Shown: piece after piece, positions 36,904-44,912 of the stretch
Position numbering within the stretch: the stretch's first letter is position 1
Layout: each line of letters starts with the position of its first letter
Assembly (NCBI RefSeq): GCF_002214185.1
Contig: NZ_CP022161.1
Span: 4,029,767 to 4,093,766 of the forward strand
Length of the DNA: 64,000 nucleotides
Direction of reading: 5' to 3'
Source of the DNA: Streptomyces capitiformicae
GTDB taxonomy: Bacteria; Actinomycetota; Actinomycetes; Streptomycetales; Streptomycetaceae
The notes under the pieces: generated by a model
What the model saw: the letters and a program-made list of their open reading frames with translations, nothing else
What the model was told of the DNA's origin: nothing
Database searches by the model: none
Position numbers and translations under genes: made by a program

Positions 36904-37607
36904 GCGATCGACAGGGGGAGAAAGTCATACCAACTCCGAAGGCCGGGCGCCCCATTGCGGGGCCACCAAAAAGGTAATGAGGGGAGTACGACGGGGGTGC
37001 CCCAGGGGAAGGACGCAGTCTGCTGATAGCGGCCTTCCTGGGGTTCGCTGTACACGACGACAGTGTTGTTGGCGCGGTCGATGAGCAGGTAGACGGGGAT
37101 GTCAACCGCCGCATAGCCGATGGGCTTGTCGATGCGGTCTCGCTGATGGGTGTCGCGGTCGTGCGAAGTGATCTCGACGACCATCAGGATGCCGTTGGAC
37201 GCGGACCACTCGCCGTGGCCTTTGAAATGGCCCTTGCGTGCGACGGCTCCGTCGGTGCGGGCGCGACCCTTGCGGTAGGCCTCGGTCTTGACGCCGGACT
37301 CGCCGTAGAGGCGGAGGTCGGAGCGATGCTGCATGCACTGTTCCTGCAGCCAGACGAAGATCTCCCGGTGGTTGCCGTCCGGCACTGCCTTGACCTCTAC
37401 TTTTCCGTTGATGTACTCAAGCCGCACGGTTTCGGGAGCCACAGCGGCCAGCTCCTCGAATTCGTCGACGTCGAGCGGGCCGTGCCGGACGCACAGCCTC
37501 CCGCCGAGGAACTCCAGCCGGTTCCGCAGCTCCCTGGGGGCCCTGCGGACGAGTTCCTCGAAGTCCTCGACGGACATCTGCGGGTGCTCAGCGGTATCAG
37601 GGGTCAT
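36904..37607 (-). CDS. Uma2-family (DUF820) nuclease-like protein, 3' end disrupted
   Basis: Start ATG 37607 with GGAGGAAGGAGG upstream. The PD-(D/E)XK-type Uma2 domain is visible: MSVEDFEELV, YINGKVEVKAVPDGNHREI, RTDGAVARKGHFKG, MVVEITSHDRDTHQRDRIDK and YLLIDRANNTVVVYSEPQ. The recognisable sequence stops at about 36975, after PWGTPVVLP. The expected last ten or so residues are replaced, and the frame then has no stop until the end of cvnB at 35961; the end given here is arbitrary. Uma2 proteins are abundant in Streptomyces and of unknown role. Confidence 0.7.
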
Positions 37608-37666
37608 GGTGTCGCCTCCTTCCTCCCATCGTGCCCCGGCGTGGTGTCGTCGGACCGTAGGAGCGG

Positions 37667-38566
37667 TCATACGGGTGCCCTTTCCTGGTGCTCTTGTCGT
37701 TGCTGGTACATCGCCGCACGGATTTCGGCCGCGCGGTGGTGGACTGCGGCGGCCGGGAGGGGCGTGCGGGTGTGAACGGGTGCGCGTTCGCCTCGGCAGG
37801 CGCGGCAGAAGCCGCCGGGGAGGACTTCCGGAGGGCCCGGGACACCGCAGTCCGCGCATTCGAGGATGCGGAGGGGTGGGCGTGCGGGAGCGGCTTCCGG
37901 TTCCGGCGGGAGCTTGTCGCGCAGGCGGGTGCGGAGCAGGGCTGCCGGGCTGTGGACCGGGGTGGGGAGGCCGCTGGTGAGGGCCTGGCGTACGTACTCG
38001 TCCGTCGCGCCTCGCTCGAACCACGGCGTCAGGAGCGGGGCCAGGGTCGCGCAGTCGGCCTGGGAGAGGGAGAGCGCCGGGGCCGTACGGCCGAGGGCGG
38101 CCAGGAGGATGTGGGCTCGGGAGCGGGTGGGCGGGGGCTTGTGCGGCTCTTGCGGTGCGTCGCCCCGCGTGAAACTCGCCCACCAGTCGTCGTCCCGCGC
38201 GGTACGGGTGAACCACGTTCGGGTGATCCATTGCGAGCCGCCCGAGTCGGCGGTCAGCTTTTCGCGCCCCCGGCGCAAGTGGCCCGCCTGTTGGAGGTTG
38301 TTGAGGGCAGTGCGGAGGGCGCATTGGCCGTACATGAGGTTCTTGGCCAGCGTTTTTACGCTGATGTCGGCGCCGTTGGGGAGGCGGTCGATGTATGCGG
38401 CGATGGCGGCTTCGCGGGGCGGGAGGTGGGCGAAGTCGTGGGCCGTGCGGGGGAGTTCGTCGGGGGCGGCGCGTTTGCCGTAGCCCGGCTTGGCCATGGG
38501 GTGGCCGGAGTCGAGCGGGGTCGCGTGCGCGGGCAGGAAGGCAGCACTAAGCTTGGCGTCAGCCAT
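37667..38566 (-). CDS. Helix-turn-helix protein with zinc-ribbon-like tail
   Basis: 299 aa, ATG at 38566. Residues about 45-110 read as a winged helix (REAAIAAYIDRLPNGADISVKTLAKNLMYGQ and ALRTALNNLQQAGHLRRGRE). A C-terminal C-A-D-C...C-R-A-C motif (about 235-258) could bind zinc. This gene type is common in Streptomyces and usually annotated only as HTH or MarR-like. A strong hairpin lies in its leader at 38598-38633. Target unknown. Confidence 0.72.
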   Translation of the reverse strand: MADAKLSAAFLPAHATPLDSGHPMAKPGYGKRAAPDELPRTAHDFAHLPPREAAIAAYIDRLPNGADISVKTLAKNLMYGQCALRTALNNLQQAGHLRRGREKLTADSGGSQWITRTWFTRTARDDDWWASFTRGDAPQEPHKPPPTRSRAHILLAALGRTAPALSLSQADCATLAPLLTPWFERGATDEYVRQALTSGLPTPVHSPAALLRTRLRDKLPPEPEAAPARPPLRILECADCGVPGPPEVLPGGFCRACRGERAPVHTRTPLPAAAVHHRAAEIRAAMYQQRQEHQERAPV

Positions 38567-38597
38567 GGGATCGAATCTCTCTCGATCTCGTAGGTCA

Positions 38598-38633
38598 AGC
38601 CCCCGCAGGTGTTGGTAGCACCTGGCGGGGGCT
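38598..38633 (-). terminator. Hairpin between dinB-like and HTH genes
   Basis: Near-perfect inverted repeat AGCCCCCGCAGGTG (38598-38611) with CACCTGGCGGGGGCT (38619-38633), one bulged base, 7-nt loop. On the minus strand it lies 160 nt after the DinB gene and 32 nt before the HTH start, so it may be a terminator or a leader attenuator. Confidence 0.7.
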
Positions 38634-38795
38634 GTTCGTTATGCGGGCACGTTAGACGAGCGTCACCGTGTGTGGCAAACCGAACGCGTCGCGTCAACTT
38701 GCCGGGTGGGAGGGTGGGTTGAGGCCCTCCACCCGTTCCTTGAAAAGAGGGCTCGGAGTTCGGTGCTTGAGCTTCGGGGCGGTTGAAGGGGTGGA

Positions 38796-39320
38796 TCAGC
38801 CCATGCTCTTGGCGCCGTCCAGGGACTCCCGGATGATGTCGGCGTGGCCGGCGTGCTGGGCGGTCTCGCCGACGATGTGCATCAGCACCCTTCGGGCCGA
38901 CCAGTGCGCGTCCCCTTCGAACCACGGGGCCTTGGGCAGCGGGTGGGCGACGTTCAGATCGGGCAGGGCGGCGATCAGTTCGTCGGTCCGGGCGGCCACC
39001 TCGTCGTAGGCCGCCAGCACACCGGCCAGCGTTTCGCCGGGCAGCATCCGGAACTCGTCGGCGCGCTTGGCGTAGTCGGCCTCGGTCATGGCCATGAAGT
39101 CGGGCATCGCGGAGGGACCGTCCTGGATGAAGCCGGCCCAGCTCCGCTCCACCGACGTGACATGCTTGATCAGGCCGCCCAGGCAGAGTTCGCTGGCGGT
39201 GGTCCGGCGCCCGACCTCCTCGTCGGTGAGGTCGCGGGTGGTGAAGCGGAGGAAGTGGCGCTGGTTGGCCAGGGTCTCAAGCAGGTCGGCGCGCTCGGTG
39301 TCGTTCATGGTCTGGCTCAT
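38796..39320 (-). CDS. DinB/DUF664-family protein
   Basis: 174 aa, ATG at 39320. Four-helix DinB-like bundle with metal-site candidates in LGGLIKHVTSVERSW (His about 53) and LMHIVGETAQHAGHADIIRE (His about 148, 157 and 160). The family includes thiol-dependent (mycothiol or bacillithiol) transferases. No pathway context. Confidence 0.85.
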   Translation of the reverse strand: MSQTMNDTERADLLETLANQRHFLRFTTRDLTDEEVGRRTTASELCLGGLIKHVTSVERSWAGFIQDGPSAMPDFMAMTEADYAKRADEFRMLPGETLAGVLAAYDEVAARTDELIAALPDLNVAHPLPKAPWFEGDAHWSARRVLMHIVGETAQHAGHADIIRESLDGAKSMG

Positions 39321-39386
39321 GGTCTCGGCCTCCGTGGATTTTGGTTCCGGTCCGTCGGTCGAGACCCACGTTAGGAGTCGATTAGG

Positions 39387-39674
39387 TCAGATCCTGTCCG
39401 CTTGCCTCGGGTGCTTCAGGTCTTCGACGAACGCCGACCACGCCTCCGCCCGGAACACGAGCTTCGGGCCGTGGGGGGTCTTGGAGTCGCGGACGGGGAG
39501 GTGGGTGGGGTGGCCTTGGGCGACGGCGACTTCGAGGCAGTTGCCGTCGTCGCCGCCGCTGTAGCTCGACTTGTGCCAGCGGGCGACTTCCAGGCAGTCT
39601 CCGCCGCTGCCGCCGCTGTAGCTGGACTTGTACCAGGTGGCCGCGTCCAGGTCGTACTCAGAGATGCTCCTCAT
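39387..39674 (-). CDS. DUF397 protein with duplicated motif
   Basis: 95 aa, ATG at 39674, overlapping the HTH gene by 17 nt. It has two copies of the DUF397 signature W-x-K-S-S-Y-S-G-G-x-x-G-x-C-L-E-V-A in tandem, then VRDSKTPHGPKLVF and WSAFVEDLK. DUF397 proteins are partners of the adjacent DUF5753 HTH regulators, proposed to work as anti-regulator or toxin-antitoxin-like pairs. Confidence 0.88.
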   Translation of the reverse strand: MRSISEYDLDAATWYKSSYSGGSGGDCLEVARWHKSSYSGGDDGNCLEVAVAQGHPTHLPVRDSKTPHGPKLVFRAEAWSAFVEDLKHPRQADRI

Positions 39675-40497
39675 GCGCGTAATCCTGCGCCATTGCATCG
39701 AGCAGAACCAGGGAGTTCTCCGGCGAGAGAGCGGAGGCCGTGAGGAATTCGTAGTTGCGCCGCACGTGTCGGACGGTGGCAGGGTCATCCTCCAGTCGTC
39801 CGGTGCCGACCCCTTCGTAGTAGACGAGTGGTGGGGCGTCCTCGAAGTCCATCAGCTTGATGGAACCCTCCATCGAAGCGTGGGCTCCCGCGTCGAACGG
39901 CAGCACCTGCACGATGGCTCCGTTCTGACGGACCAGGGTGGCGATGTGGCGTAGTGCCTCGGCCATCACCTCCTTCCCGCCTGTCACGCGACGCAATGCT
40001 GCCTCGTCAATCACCGCCCACAACAACGGACTTGTTGGACCATCGAGGATGTGGGCCCGCTCCATCCGTGCCACCACCAACGCGTCGATCGCTTCCTCTG
40101 CCGCTGTGGGGCGGTAGGCGCGGAAGACGGCCCGTGCGTACGCGGGAGTTTGCAGGAGCCCGGGAATCAGCATCGGGGAGTATTGCCGGAGCTCCAGGGC
40201 GGCCGCTTCCGCCTCCGCTGCCTCCGCGAAGTGCCCCGGATACTTGGACTTGGCCGCCACCTTGCAGTTCCGCAAGAAGAACCCGTCCGTGTCCAGGACT
40301 TCGTCGAGCAGTCGGGCGATCTCCGGCGTCATCCGCCTCGTCGCCGCTTCCAACTGGCCGACGAACGAACCACTCACGAACAGCCGTTGCCCCAGTTCCT
40401 CTTGACTGAGGCCCGCCCTCTCTCTGGCATGGCGCAGCTCCGCTCCCAGCATCGCGCGTGGTGATGACGACGGGTCGAGATCCTTCGGTCCTGGCAT
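39658..40497 (-). CDS. XRE-type HTH regulator with DUF5753 domain
   Basis: 279 aa. ATG at 40497 is preferred over GTG 40503 because GGGAG is 8 nt from it. The N-terminal HTH (LRHARERAGLSQEELGQRLFVSGSFVGQLE) is followed by the DUF5753 ligand-binding-like domain with PMLIPGLLQTPAYARAVF and LLWAVIDEAALRR. It pairs with the overlapping DUF397 gene and is paralogous to the pair at 50609-51722. Confidence 0.9.
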   Translation of the reverse strand: MPGPKDLDPSSSPRAMLGAELRHARERAGLSQEELGQRLFVSGSFVGQLEAATRRMTPEIARLLDEVLDTDGFFLRNCKVAAKSKYPGHFAEAAEAEAAALELRQYSPMLIPGLLQTPAYARAVFRAYRPTAAEEAIDALVVARMERAHILDGPTSPLLWAVIDEAALRRVTGGKEVMAEALRHIATLVRQNGAIVQVLPFDAGAHASMEGSIKLMDFEDAPPLVYYEGVGTGRLEDDPATVRHVRRNYEFLTASALSPENSLVLLDAMAQDYAHEEHL

Positions 40498-40611
40498 GGC
40501 CACAACTCCCTGTCCAGCAGCCTTGATGTTGGGGCGTCGTATCTGGCCAGGCTAGACAGGTCTCGGCCACTCTGTGTGGCGAACTGGAAACTCAGCGTGG
40601 AGGAAGTGGAC

Positions 40612-40851
40612 GTGAAGAACAGAGCGGCAGCGAACGCGCGGCGGGTCGGTGGGCGGCTCGGGTCGACCGAGGAGGTCGTGGAGCGGCTCGATCAGGCGTT
40701 GCGCGGGGTGGGGATCATCCTGCCGTCGTTGCGGGTCGACCCGTTGACCGGGGCCAGCGAACTCCCGGACGCACTCGTGGACTTGGGCCGGTGCAACATC
40801 CAGGTCGCGTCGCGGCTCGCCGACGTACTGCGCAAGGTGGCGGAGACGTGA
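40612..40851 (+). CDS. Small conserved hypothetical protein
   Basis: 79 aa from the GTG at 40612, five bases after GGAGGAAG (40599-40606). Mostly helical with TEEVVERLDQAL and LGRCNIQVASRLADVLRK. Divergent from the HTH gene; its stop overlaps the next start (GTGA). I do not recognise a function. Its pairing with the following gene beside a DUF397/DUF5753 pair is common in Streptomyces. Confidence 0.7.
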   Translation: MKNRAAANARRVGGRLGSTEEVVERLDQALRGVGIILPSLRVDPLTGASELPDALVDLGRCNIQVASRLADVLRKVAET

Positions 40852-41060
40852 CCGGGCGGCTGCGGTCGTACGCCGTGGACGTACGCAGCGGACGGCTCGG
40901 TGAGGTGATGGGGCGGGAGGGCGGTTACGTGCAGCTGCGGCCCGTCGGGGGCGGGCGCGAGTGGGACTGTCCGCCCGAGTCGGTGCGCGAGGCGGCGACG
41001 GGGGAGGTGCTGCGGGAGCGGGTGCGGCAGGTCAACGAGGCGGGGCGGCTGCCCTGTTGA
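40848..41060 (+). CDS. Small hypothetical protein, coupled to the preceding gene
   Basis: 70 aa, GTG at 40848 in a GTGA overlap. Beta-rich, with YAVDVRSGRLGEVMGREGGYVQLRPVGGGREWDCPPESV read in parts, like a small SH3-type barrel. Function unknown. Confidence 0.75.
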   Translation: MTGRLRSYAVDVRSGRLGEVMGREGGYVQLRPVGGGREWDCPPESVREAATGEVLRERVRQVNEAGRLPC

Positions 41061-41082
41061 GCGGCCTCGAAGGGCCGCGGGT

Positions 41083-41664
41083 CTACAGGCCGCCCCCCAT
41101 CGGCTCGATGTCCACCCGTACCGGCTCGCCCCAGACCCGTAGCACCTCGTAGTCCGTGAACTCGTGGACCAGGCGGTACGAGATCGCGGGGCGGGGGCCG
41201 CGGCGTTGGGCGGTGAGGTAGAGCTCGGCCTCGCGGCGGTCTCGGCGGGGGGTGCCGCAGAGCTGCCAGACCTGGCCGTTCCAGGACTCCGGGAGCCAGC
41301 GCTGCTGGGGCTGGGGGCGGTCGTCCCGTACGCCGTAGCGGGACGGGGTCGGGGCGGCCGGGCCGGTGGGGCGGGCCTGGCCGTAGCTGTCGTTCAGCTC
41401 GGTGCGGCGGGCGGCGCGGCGGCGGGTCTCGCAGAGCAGGCAGCGGTCGGGGGCCTCCTCGTCGACCGGGCCGTTCGGATGCTCGGCGCAGCGCGTCGTC
41501 GGGGCGGCCGTCGTGACCGTCTCGTCCAGCAGCTCCAGGGCACGCTTGATGTCCGCCTTGACCTCGTGCAACTTGGCGTCCGGGGTTTCGGCGGTGAGGG
41601 CCTCGCCGTGCTCCCCGAGGACGCGCAGGGCTCGGCCGAGGGCGGTGAGCTGGGCGTGATTCAC
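41083..41664 (-). CDS. Conserved hypothetical protein with Cys/His cluster
   Basis: 193 aa, GTG at 41664 with GGAG about 10 nt upstream. An N-terminal helical part (VNHAQLTALGRALRVLGEHG) is followed by C-A-E-H...C-L-L-C (about 55-77), a likely zinc knuckle. The second half has QRWLPESWNGQVWQLCGTPR and ends VDIEPMGGGL. No function recognised. Confidence 0.7.
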   Translation of the reverse strand: MNHAQLTALGRALRVLGEHGEALTAETPDAKLHEVKADIKRALELLDETVTTAAPTTRCAEHPNGPVDEEAPDRCLLCETRRRAARRTELNDSYGQARPTGPAAPTPSRYGVRDDRPQPQQRWLPESWNGQVWQLCGTPRRDRREAELYLTAQRRGPRPAISYRLVHEFTDYEVLRVWGEPVRVDIEPMGGGL

Positions 41665-42014
41665 GGCGTGCGGCTCCGTTTCGTATCCGTGTCCCGTACG
41701 TAGGTCGTTCGTGCCCACACTCGCACACGCCACTGACATCGCCGCCTCGGCCGAGCCCGGCGCTTCAGCAGCCGCACACCTCGCGGTACGGCGCGCAACG
41801 TACCGACGCCGAGGCCGCCGACTGCACGGCCGAGAAGTACCTGGCGGGCACCGACGGACGGAACCCGTTCCGGCCGGGCAAGAAGTGACCGTACCTGGGG
41901 TGGCGGGCCCACCATCCACCTGGCACCCTCGCTCCGGCGGCGAGGTGAACCACGACGGGGCCGGGACAGCACGACTGTCCCGGCCCCACCGCCGCGTTTG
42001 CCCCCAGCGGCGCC
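41665..42014. other. 350-bp intergenic region with gene-like scrap and murQ terminator
   Basis: One frame ends at 41886-41888 with A-E-K-Y-L-A-G-T-D-G-R-N-P-F-R-P-G-K-K and could be the tail of a lost gene, but it has no start or upstream homology. The rest holds the murQ terminator at 41957-41987. Confidence 0.35.
41957..41987 (-). terminator. Terminator downstream of murQ
   Basis: Perfect 13-bp stem GGGGCCGGGACAG (41957-41969) with CTGTCCCGGCCCC (41975-41987) and a 5-nt loop, 27 bp after the murQ stop on the minus strand. Confidence 0.8.
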
Positions 42015-42968
42015 TCACGGTGTCGTCGCCGCCGCCAGCGCCGCGCGCAGGTGGCCCTCGTTCTCCGTGAGGAGGCGGGTGGCCGTCGGGGCGTCCACTC
42101 CGCTGAGGATGGTCAGGATGGCGTTCTTCACCTCGCCGTTCGACGCGGTGAGGGCCGTCTCGATCTCGTCGTCGGTCGCGCCGGTGGCGAGGGCGACGAT
42201 GCGGTGGGAGCGGGCGCGGAGTTTGTCGTTGGAGGCGCGTACGTCGACCATCAGGTTCCCGTACGTCTTGCCGAGGCGGATCATCGTGATCGTCGACAGC
42301 ATGTTGAGGACGAGTTTCTGGGCCGTGCCCGCCTTCAGACGGGTCGAGCCGGTCACCAGCTCGGGGCCCACGACGATCTCGATGCCGTGGTCGGCGGCCG
42401 CCGCGAGCGCGCTGGCCGCGTTGCAGGAGAGGCCGACCGTCAGGGCTCCGTGGGCGCGGGCGTGCTGGACCGCGCCGATCGCGTACGGCGTACGACCGGA
42501 GGCGGAGACGCCGACCACCGTGTCCTCGGGGGTCAGGGTGAGCGCGTCGAGGTCGGTCCTGGCCAGTTCCGCCGAGTCCTCCGCGCCCTCGATCGACGTG
42601 ACCACCGCCTCCCGGCCGCCCGCGATCAGGCCCACGACCTGGGAAGGGGTCGTGTTGAAGGTCGGCGGGCACTCGGACGCGTCCAGCACACCGAGCCGGC
42701 CCGCCGTACCCGCGCCCGCGTAGATCAGCCGGCCGCCCCGGGACATCCGCTCCGCGATCGCGTCGATCGCCGCCGCGATCAGCGGCAGCCGCGCCGCCAC
42801 CGCCGTCGGCACGGTCGCGTCCTCGCCGTTCATCAGCTTCGCGATGTCGAGGGTGGGGAGCCGGTCGATGTCGGCGAGCTCCGGCCGGAAAGCCTCGGTC
42901 GTCAACATCTCCAACTCGGCACGGACGGCGAGGTGGTTGGGGGAGGCGTCGGAGGGGAGGGATTGCAT
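42015..42968 (-). CDS. murQ: N-acetylmuramic acid 6-phosphate etherase
   Basis: 317 aa, ATG at 42968 (frame open upstream, no better site). SIS-domain sugar-phosphate enzyme: GGRLIYAGAGTAGRLGVLDA (about 78-97), ECPPTFNT, SIEGAEDS, GVSASGRTPYAIGA (about 151-164) and GSTRLKAGTAQKLVLNM. It cleaves the lactyl ether of MurNAc-6-phosphate to GlcNAc-6-phosphate and D-lactate in cell-wall recycling. The MurR regulator gene is directly upstream on the same strand. Confidence 0.95.
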   Translation of the reverse strand: MQSLPSDASPNHLAVRAELEMLTTEAFRPELADIDRLPTLDIAKLMNGEDATVPTAVAARLPLIAAAIDAIAERMSRGGRLIYAGAGTAGRLGVLDASECPPTFNTTPSQVVGLIAGGREAVVTSIEGAEDSAELARTDLDALTLTPEDTVVGVSASGRTPYAIGAVQHARAHGALTVGLSCNAASALAAAADHGIEIVVGPELVTGSTRLKAGTAQKLVLNMLSTITMIRLGKTYGNLMVDVRASNDKLRARSHRIVALATGATDDEIETALTASNGEVKNAILTILSGVDAPTATRLLTENEGHLRAALAAATTP

Positions 42969-43049
42969 GGGCTGACTCTCTATCCGTACGGTGCCGACAG
43001 CGCCCCTCAAGGAGCGCGGGACTCTGCACATGTGCGGCTCCGCCGCGAT

Positions 43050-43106
43050 GGGGTCCCCCCGCTCATGGGGGTCCCTCCCGCTCGAGCGAAGTCGAGAGTG
43101 GGGGAG
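43050..43106. repeat. Imperfect hairpin of a common Streptomyces intergenic type
   Basis: Sequence rich in G/C runs around CTCGAGCGAAGTCGAGAG, with flanking CTCCC/GGGGGAG-type arms, between murQ and murR. I recall closely similar elements scattered in Streptomyces genomes; copy number here cannot be checked. Confidence 0.45.
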
Positions 43107-43184
43107 AAGCCGAGAGGGGGGAGCGATCAGCCGCAGACGGCCCGCAGTCACACATGGCGCCAACCATCCACGGCGCCCAACGTC

Positions 43185-44135
43185 CTACCGCGGAGCACCC
43201 CCACTCCGATGCCGATGCGCCAGCGCCTCGTACGACGCCGAAAGCGCCGGCGCCGCCGACTCGTACGTCCGTTGCATCACCCCGATGAACAGGCAGTCCA
43301 CCACCAGCAGTTGACTCGTCCGGGACGACATCGCGGCCGGCCGCAGCTCGCTCTCCCGGGCCGTGGACGTGGTCAGGACGTGGTCGGCGTACTGGGACAC
43401 CGGCCCGTCCGGTCGTCCGGTGATCGCGACCGTCGTCGCCCCGTGGTCGAAGGCGACCCGCAGCGGTTCGATGACGTCGCCCGTCGAACCGGAGTGGGTG
43501 ATCGCTATCGCCACGTCCTTCGCGCGGAGCTGCACCGCGTTGGTGACGGCGAGGTGCGGGTCGCTGTGCGCGTGGGCAATCAGCCCTATGCGGAGCAGCT
43601 TCTGCGTGAGGTCCTGGGCGACAAGGCCGGACGCCCCCACACCGTAGACATCTATCCGGCGGGCCCCGGCGAGCGCCCCGACCGCCGCGCCGAGCTGGCC
43701 CATGTCCAGTCCGGCGGCCGTGTCCGCGAGGGTCTGCTGTTCGTCGTACGCGAGCTTGGCGACGACATCGGGCAGCGGGTCGTCGACCGCGATGTCGGCC
43801 GTGACCGAGGGCGCGCGGCCCGACTGCTGCTGGGCGGCGAGGCCGGCGAGGGCGAGGCGGAGGTCGCGGTAGCCGGGGTAGCCGAGGAGGCGGGCGGTGC
43901 GCACGACCGTCGCCTCGCTGGTGCCGGTGAGCTCGGCGAGACCGGTGACCGTGAGCGCCGCGCAGCCCGCCGGGTCGCCCGCGACCGCCTCCGCGACCCG
44001 CTGCATGGAACGCGTCATGGAAGGCGCCAGCGTACGCACCTTAGCCGCGAGCGCGGCGGGGGCGGGCGGGGCCGCGGATGCGGCGGTCGTGGTGGCCCCG
44101 GTGGCTGTGAAAATTTCCTTCACTTCGTCGCTCAC
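43185..44135 (-). CDS. MurR/RpiR-family transcriptional regulator
   Basis: 316 aa, GTG at 44135. An N-terminal RpiR-type HTH (LTVTGLAELTGTSEATVVRTARLLGYPGYRDLR in parts, about 62-95) is followed by a SIS sugar-phosphate domain (RIDVYGVGASGLVAQDLTQKL, about 160-180; THSGSTGDVIEPL). Likely a repressor sensing a MurNAc-6-phosphate-type ligand and controlling murQ and itself. Operator-like palindromes overlap its start. Confidence 0.9.
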   Translation of the reverse strand: MSDEVKEIFTATGATTTAASAAPPAPAALAAKVRTLAPSMTRSMQRVAEAVAGDPAGCAALTVTGLAELTGTSEATVVRTARLLGYPGYRDLRLALAGLAAQQQSGRAPSVTADIAVDDPLPDVVAKLAYDEQQTLADTAAGLDMGQLGAAVGALAGARRIDVYGVGASGLVAQDLTQKLLRIGLIAHAHSDPHLAVTNAVQLRAKDVAIAITHSGSTGDVIEPLRVAFDHGATTVAITGRPDGPVSQYADHVLTTSTARESELRPAAMSSRTSQLLVVDCLFIGVMQRTYESAAPALSASYEALAHRHRSGGAPR

Positions 44136-44153
44136 ACCATGAAAGATATTTTC
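44107..44153. promoter_or_regulatory. Palindromic operator candidates at the murR start
   Basis: Two A/T-rich inverted repeats in GC-rich surroundings: GTGAAAATTTCCTTCAC (44107-44123, arms GTGAA/TTCAC) inside the first murR codons, and TGAAAGATATTTTC (44140-44153) just upstream. RpiR-type regulators bind similar GAAA-N-TTTC palindromes. The position suits autoregulation and control of the divergent gene at 44192. Confidence 0.55.
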
Positions 44154-44191
44154 TGTTCGGCTGTGTGGTCAAGGGTGCGCACAATGGATGC

Positions 44192-44617
44192 ATGAGCCCC
44201 AGCAGTGCCCCCGGTGCCCCCGGTGACCCCGTAAGCCTCCTTGAGCGGGCGTTGCACGCGGCTCGCGCGCTCGTGCTCGCCGATCTCGTCGCGGGCGAGG
44301 TCGCGGAGGCGGACGTCGTCTCGCTGGTCGAGGACTCCGTAGTCGAGCGCCGCTGGTGGGTGGAGCAGTGGCCGGACGGCGCCGCGTACGTGGCCGGGCT
44401 CGTCGCGCAGGACGTCCAGGACGCGCTGCTGGACCGTTACGGCCGCTGGCCGCTCTGCCCGGTCTGCGGCGCCGGCGACCCGCACGCCCTCGACGTCGAA
44501 CCGGAGCTCGGCCCCGATCCGCAGTGGGTGTGCCACAAGGCGGGGGTGCGGGTCGCGGCGGTGGGGTCGCTGGGGACCGCCACCGGCGGGGCGACCGGGG
44601 AGACGCCGTCGTCGTGA
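44192..44617 (+). CDS. Conserved hypothetical protein with zinc-ribbon-like motif
   Basis: 141 aa, ATG at 44192. An N-terminal helical half (LLERALHAARALVLADLVAG) precedes C-P-V-C-G-A-G-D-P-H...W-V-C-H (about 98-123), a likely metal site. Coupled to the next gene by a GTGA overlap and divergent from murR. Function unknown. Confidence 0.75.
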   Translation: MSPSSAPGAPGDPVSLLERALHAARALVLADLVAGEVAEADVVSLVEDSVVERRWWVEQWPDGAAYVAGLVAQDVQDALLDRYGRWPLCPVCGAGDPHALDVEPELGPDPQWVCHKAGVRVAAVGSLGTATGGATGETPSS

Positions 44618-44880
44618 CGCTCTACATAGATCCGCCCACCTGGCCGGGGCACGGACGCATGTGGTCGCACCTCGTCAGCGATGTCTCCTTCGACGAACTG
44701 CACGCTTTCGCACGGCGGGTGGGCGTCCCCGAGCGCGCCTTCGAACGCGACCACTACGACATCCCCTCCCACCGTTACGCGGAGGTCGTACGGGCGGGGG
44801 CGGTGGAGGTCGGCTCGAAGGAGCTGCTGCGGAGGCTGGTGGAAGCGGGGTTGCGGAGGCCGAAGGGGCGCCCGGCGTAA
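44614..44880 (+). CDS. DUF4031 protein
   Basis: 88 aa, GTG at 44614. Typical DUF4031 start TLYIDPPTWPGHGRMWSHL, then DELHAFARRVGVPERAF and FERDHYDIPSHRY. A widespread short actinobacterial protein of unknown function. Confidence 0.88.
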   Translation: MTLYIDPPTWPGHGRMWSHLVSDVSFDELHAFARRVGVPERAFERDHYDIPSHRYAEVVRAGAVEVGSKELLRRLVEAGLRRPKGRPA

Positions 44881-44912
44881 CCGCCGTACGCCAGGGGGTG
44901 CTTTGGAAGTCC

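Noticed and set aside
38598..38633. tRNA or structured riboswitch
   Set aside because: A single GC hairpin only; no cloverleaf or conserved riboswitch core.
41711..42070. Plus-strand frame between the zinc-knuckle gene and murQ
   Set aside because: Arg/Pro-rich composition, crosses the murQ terminator and murQ's end; no homology seen.
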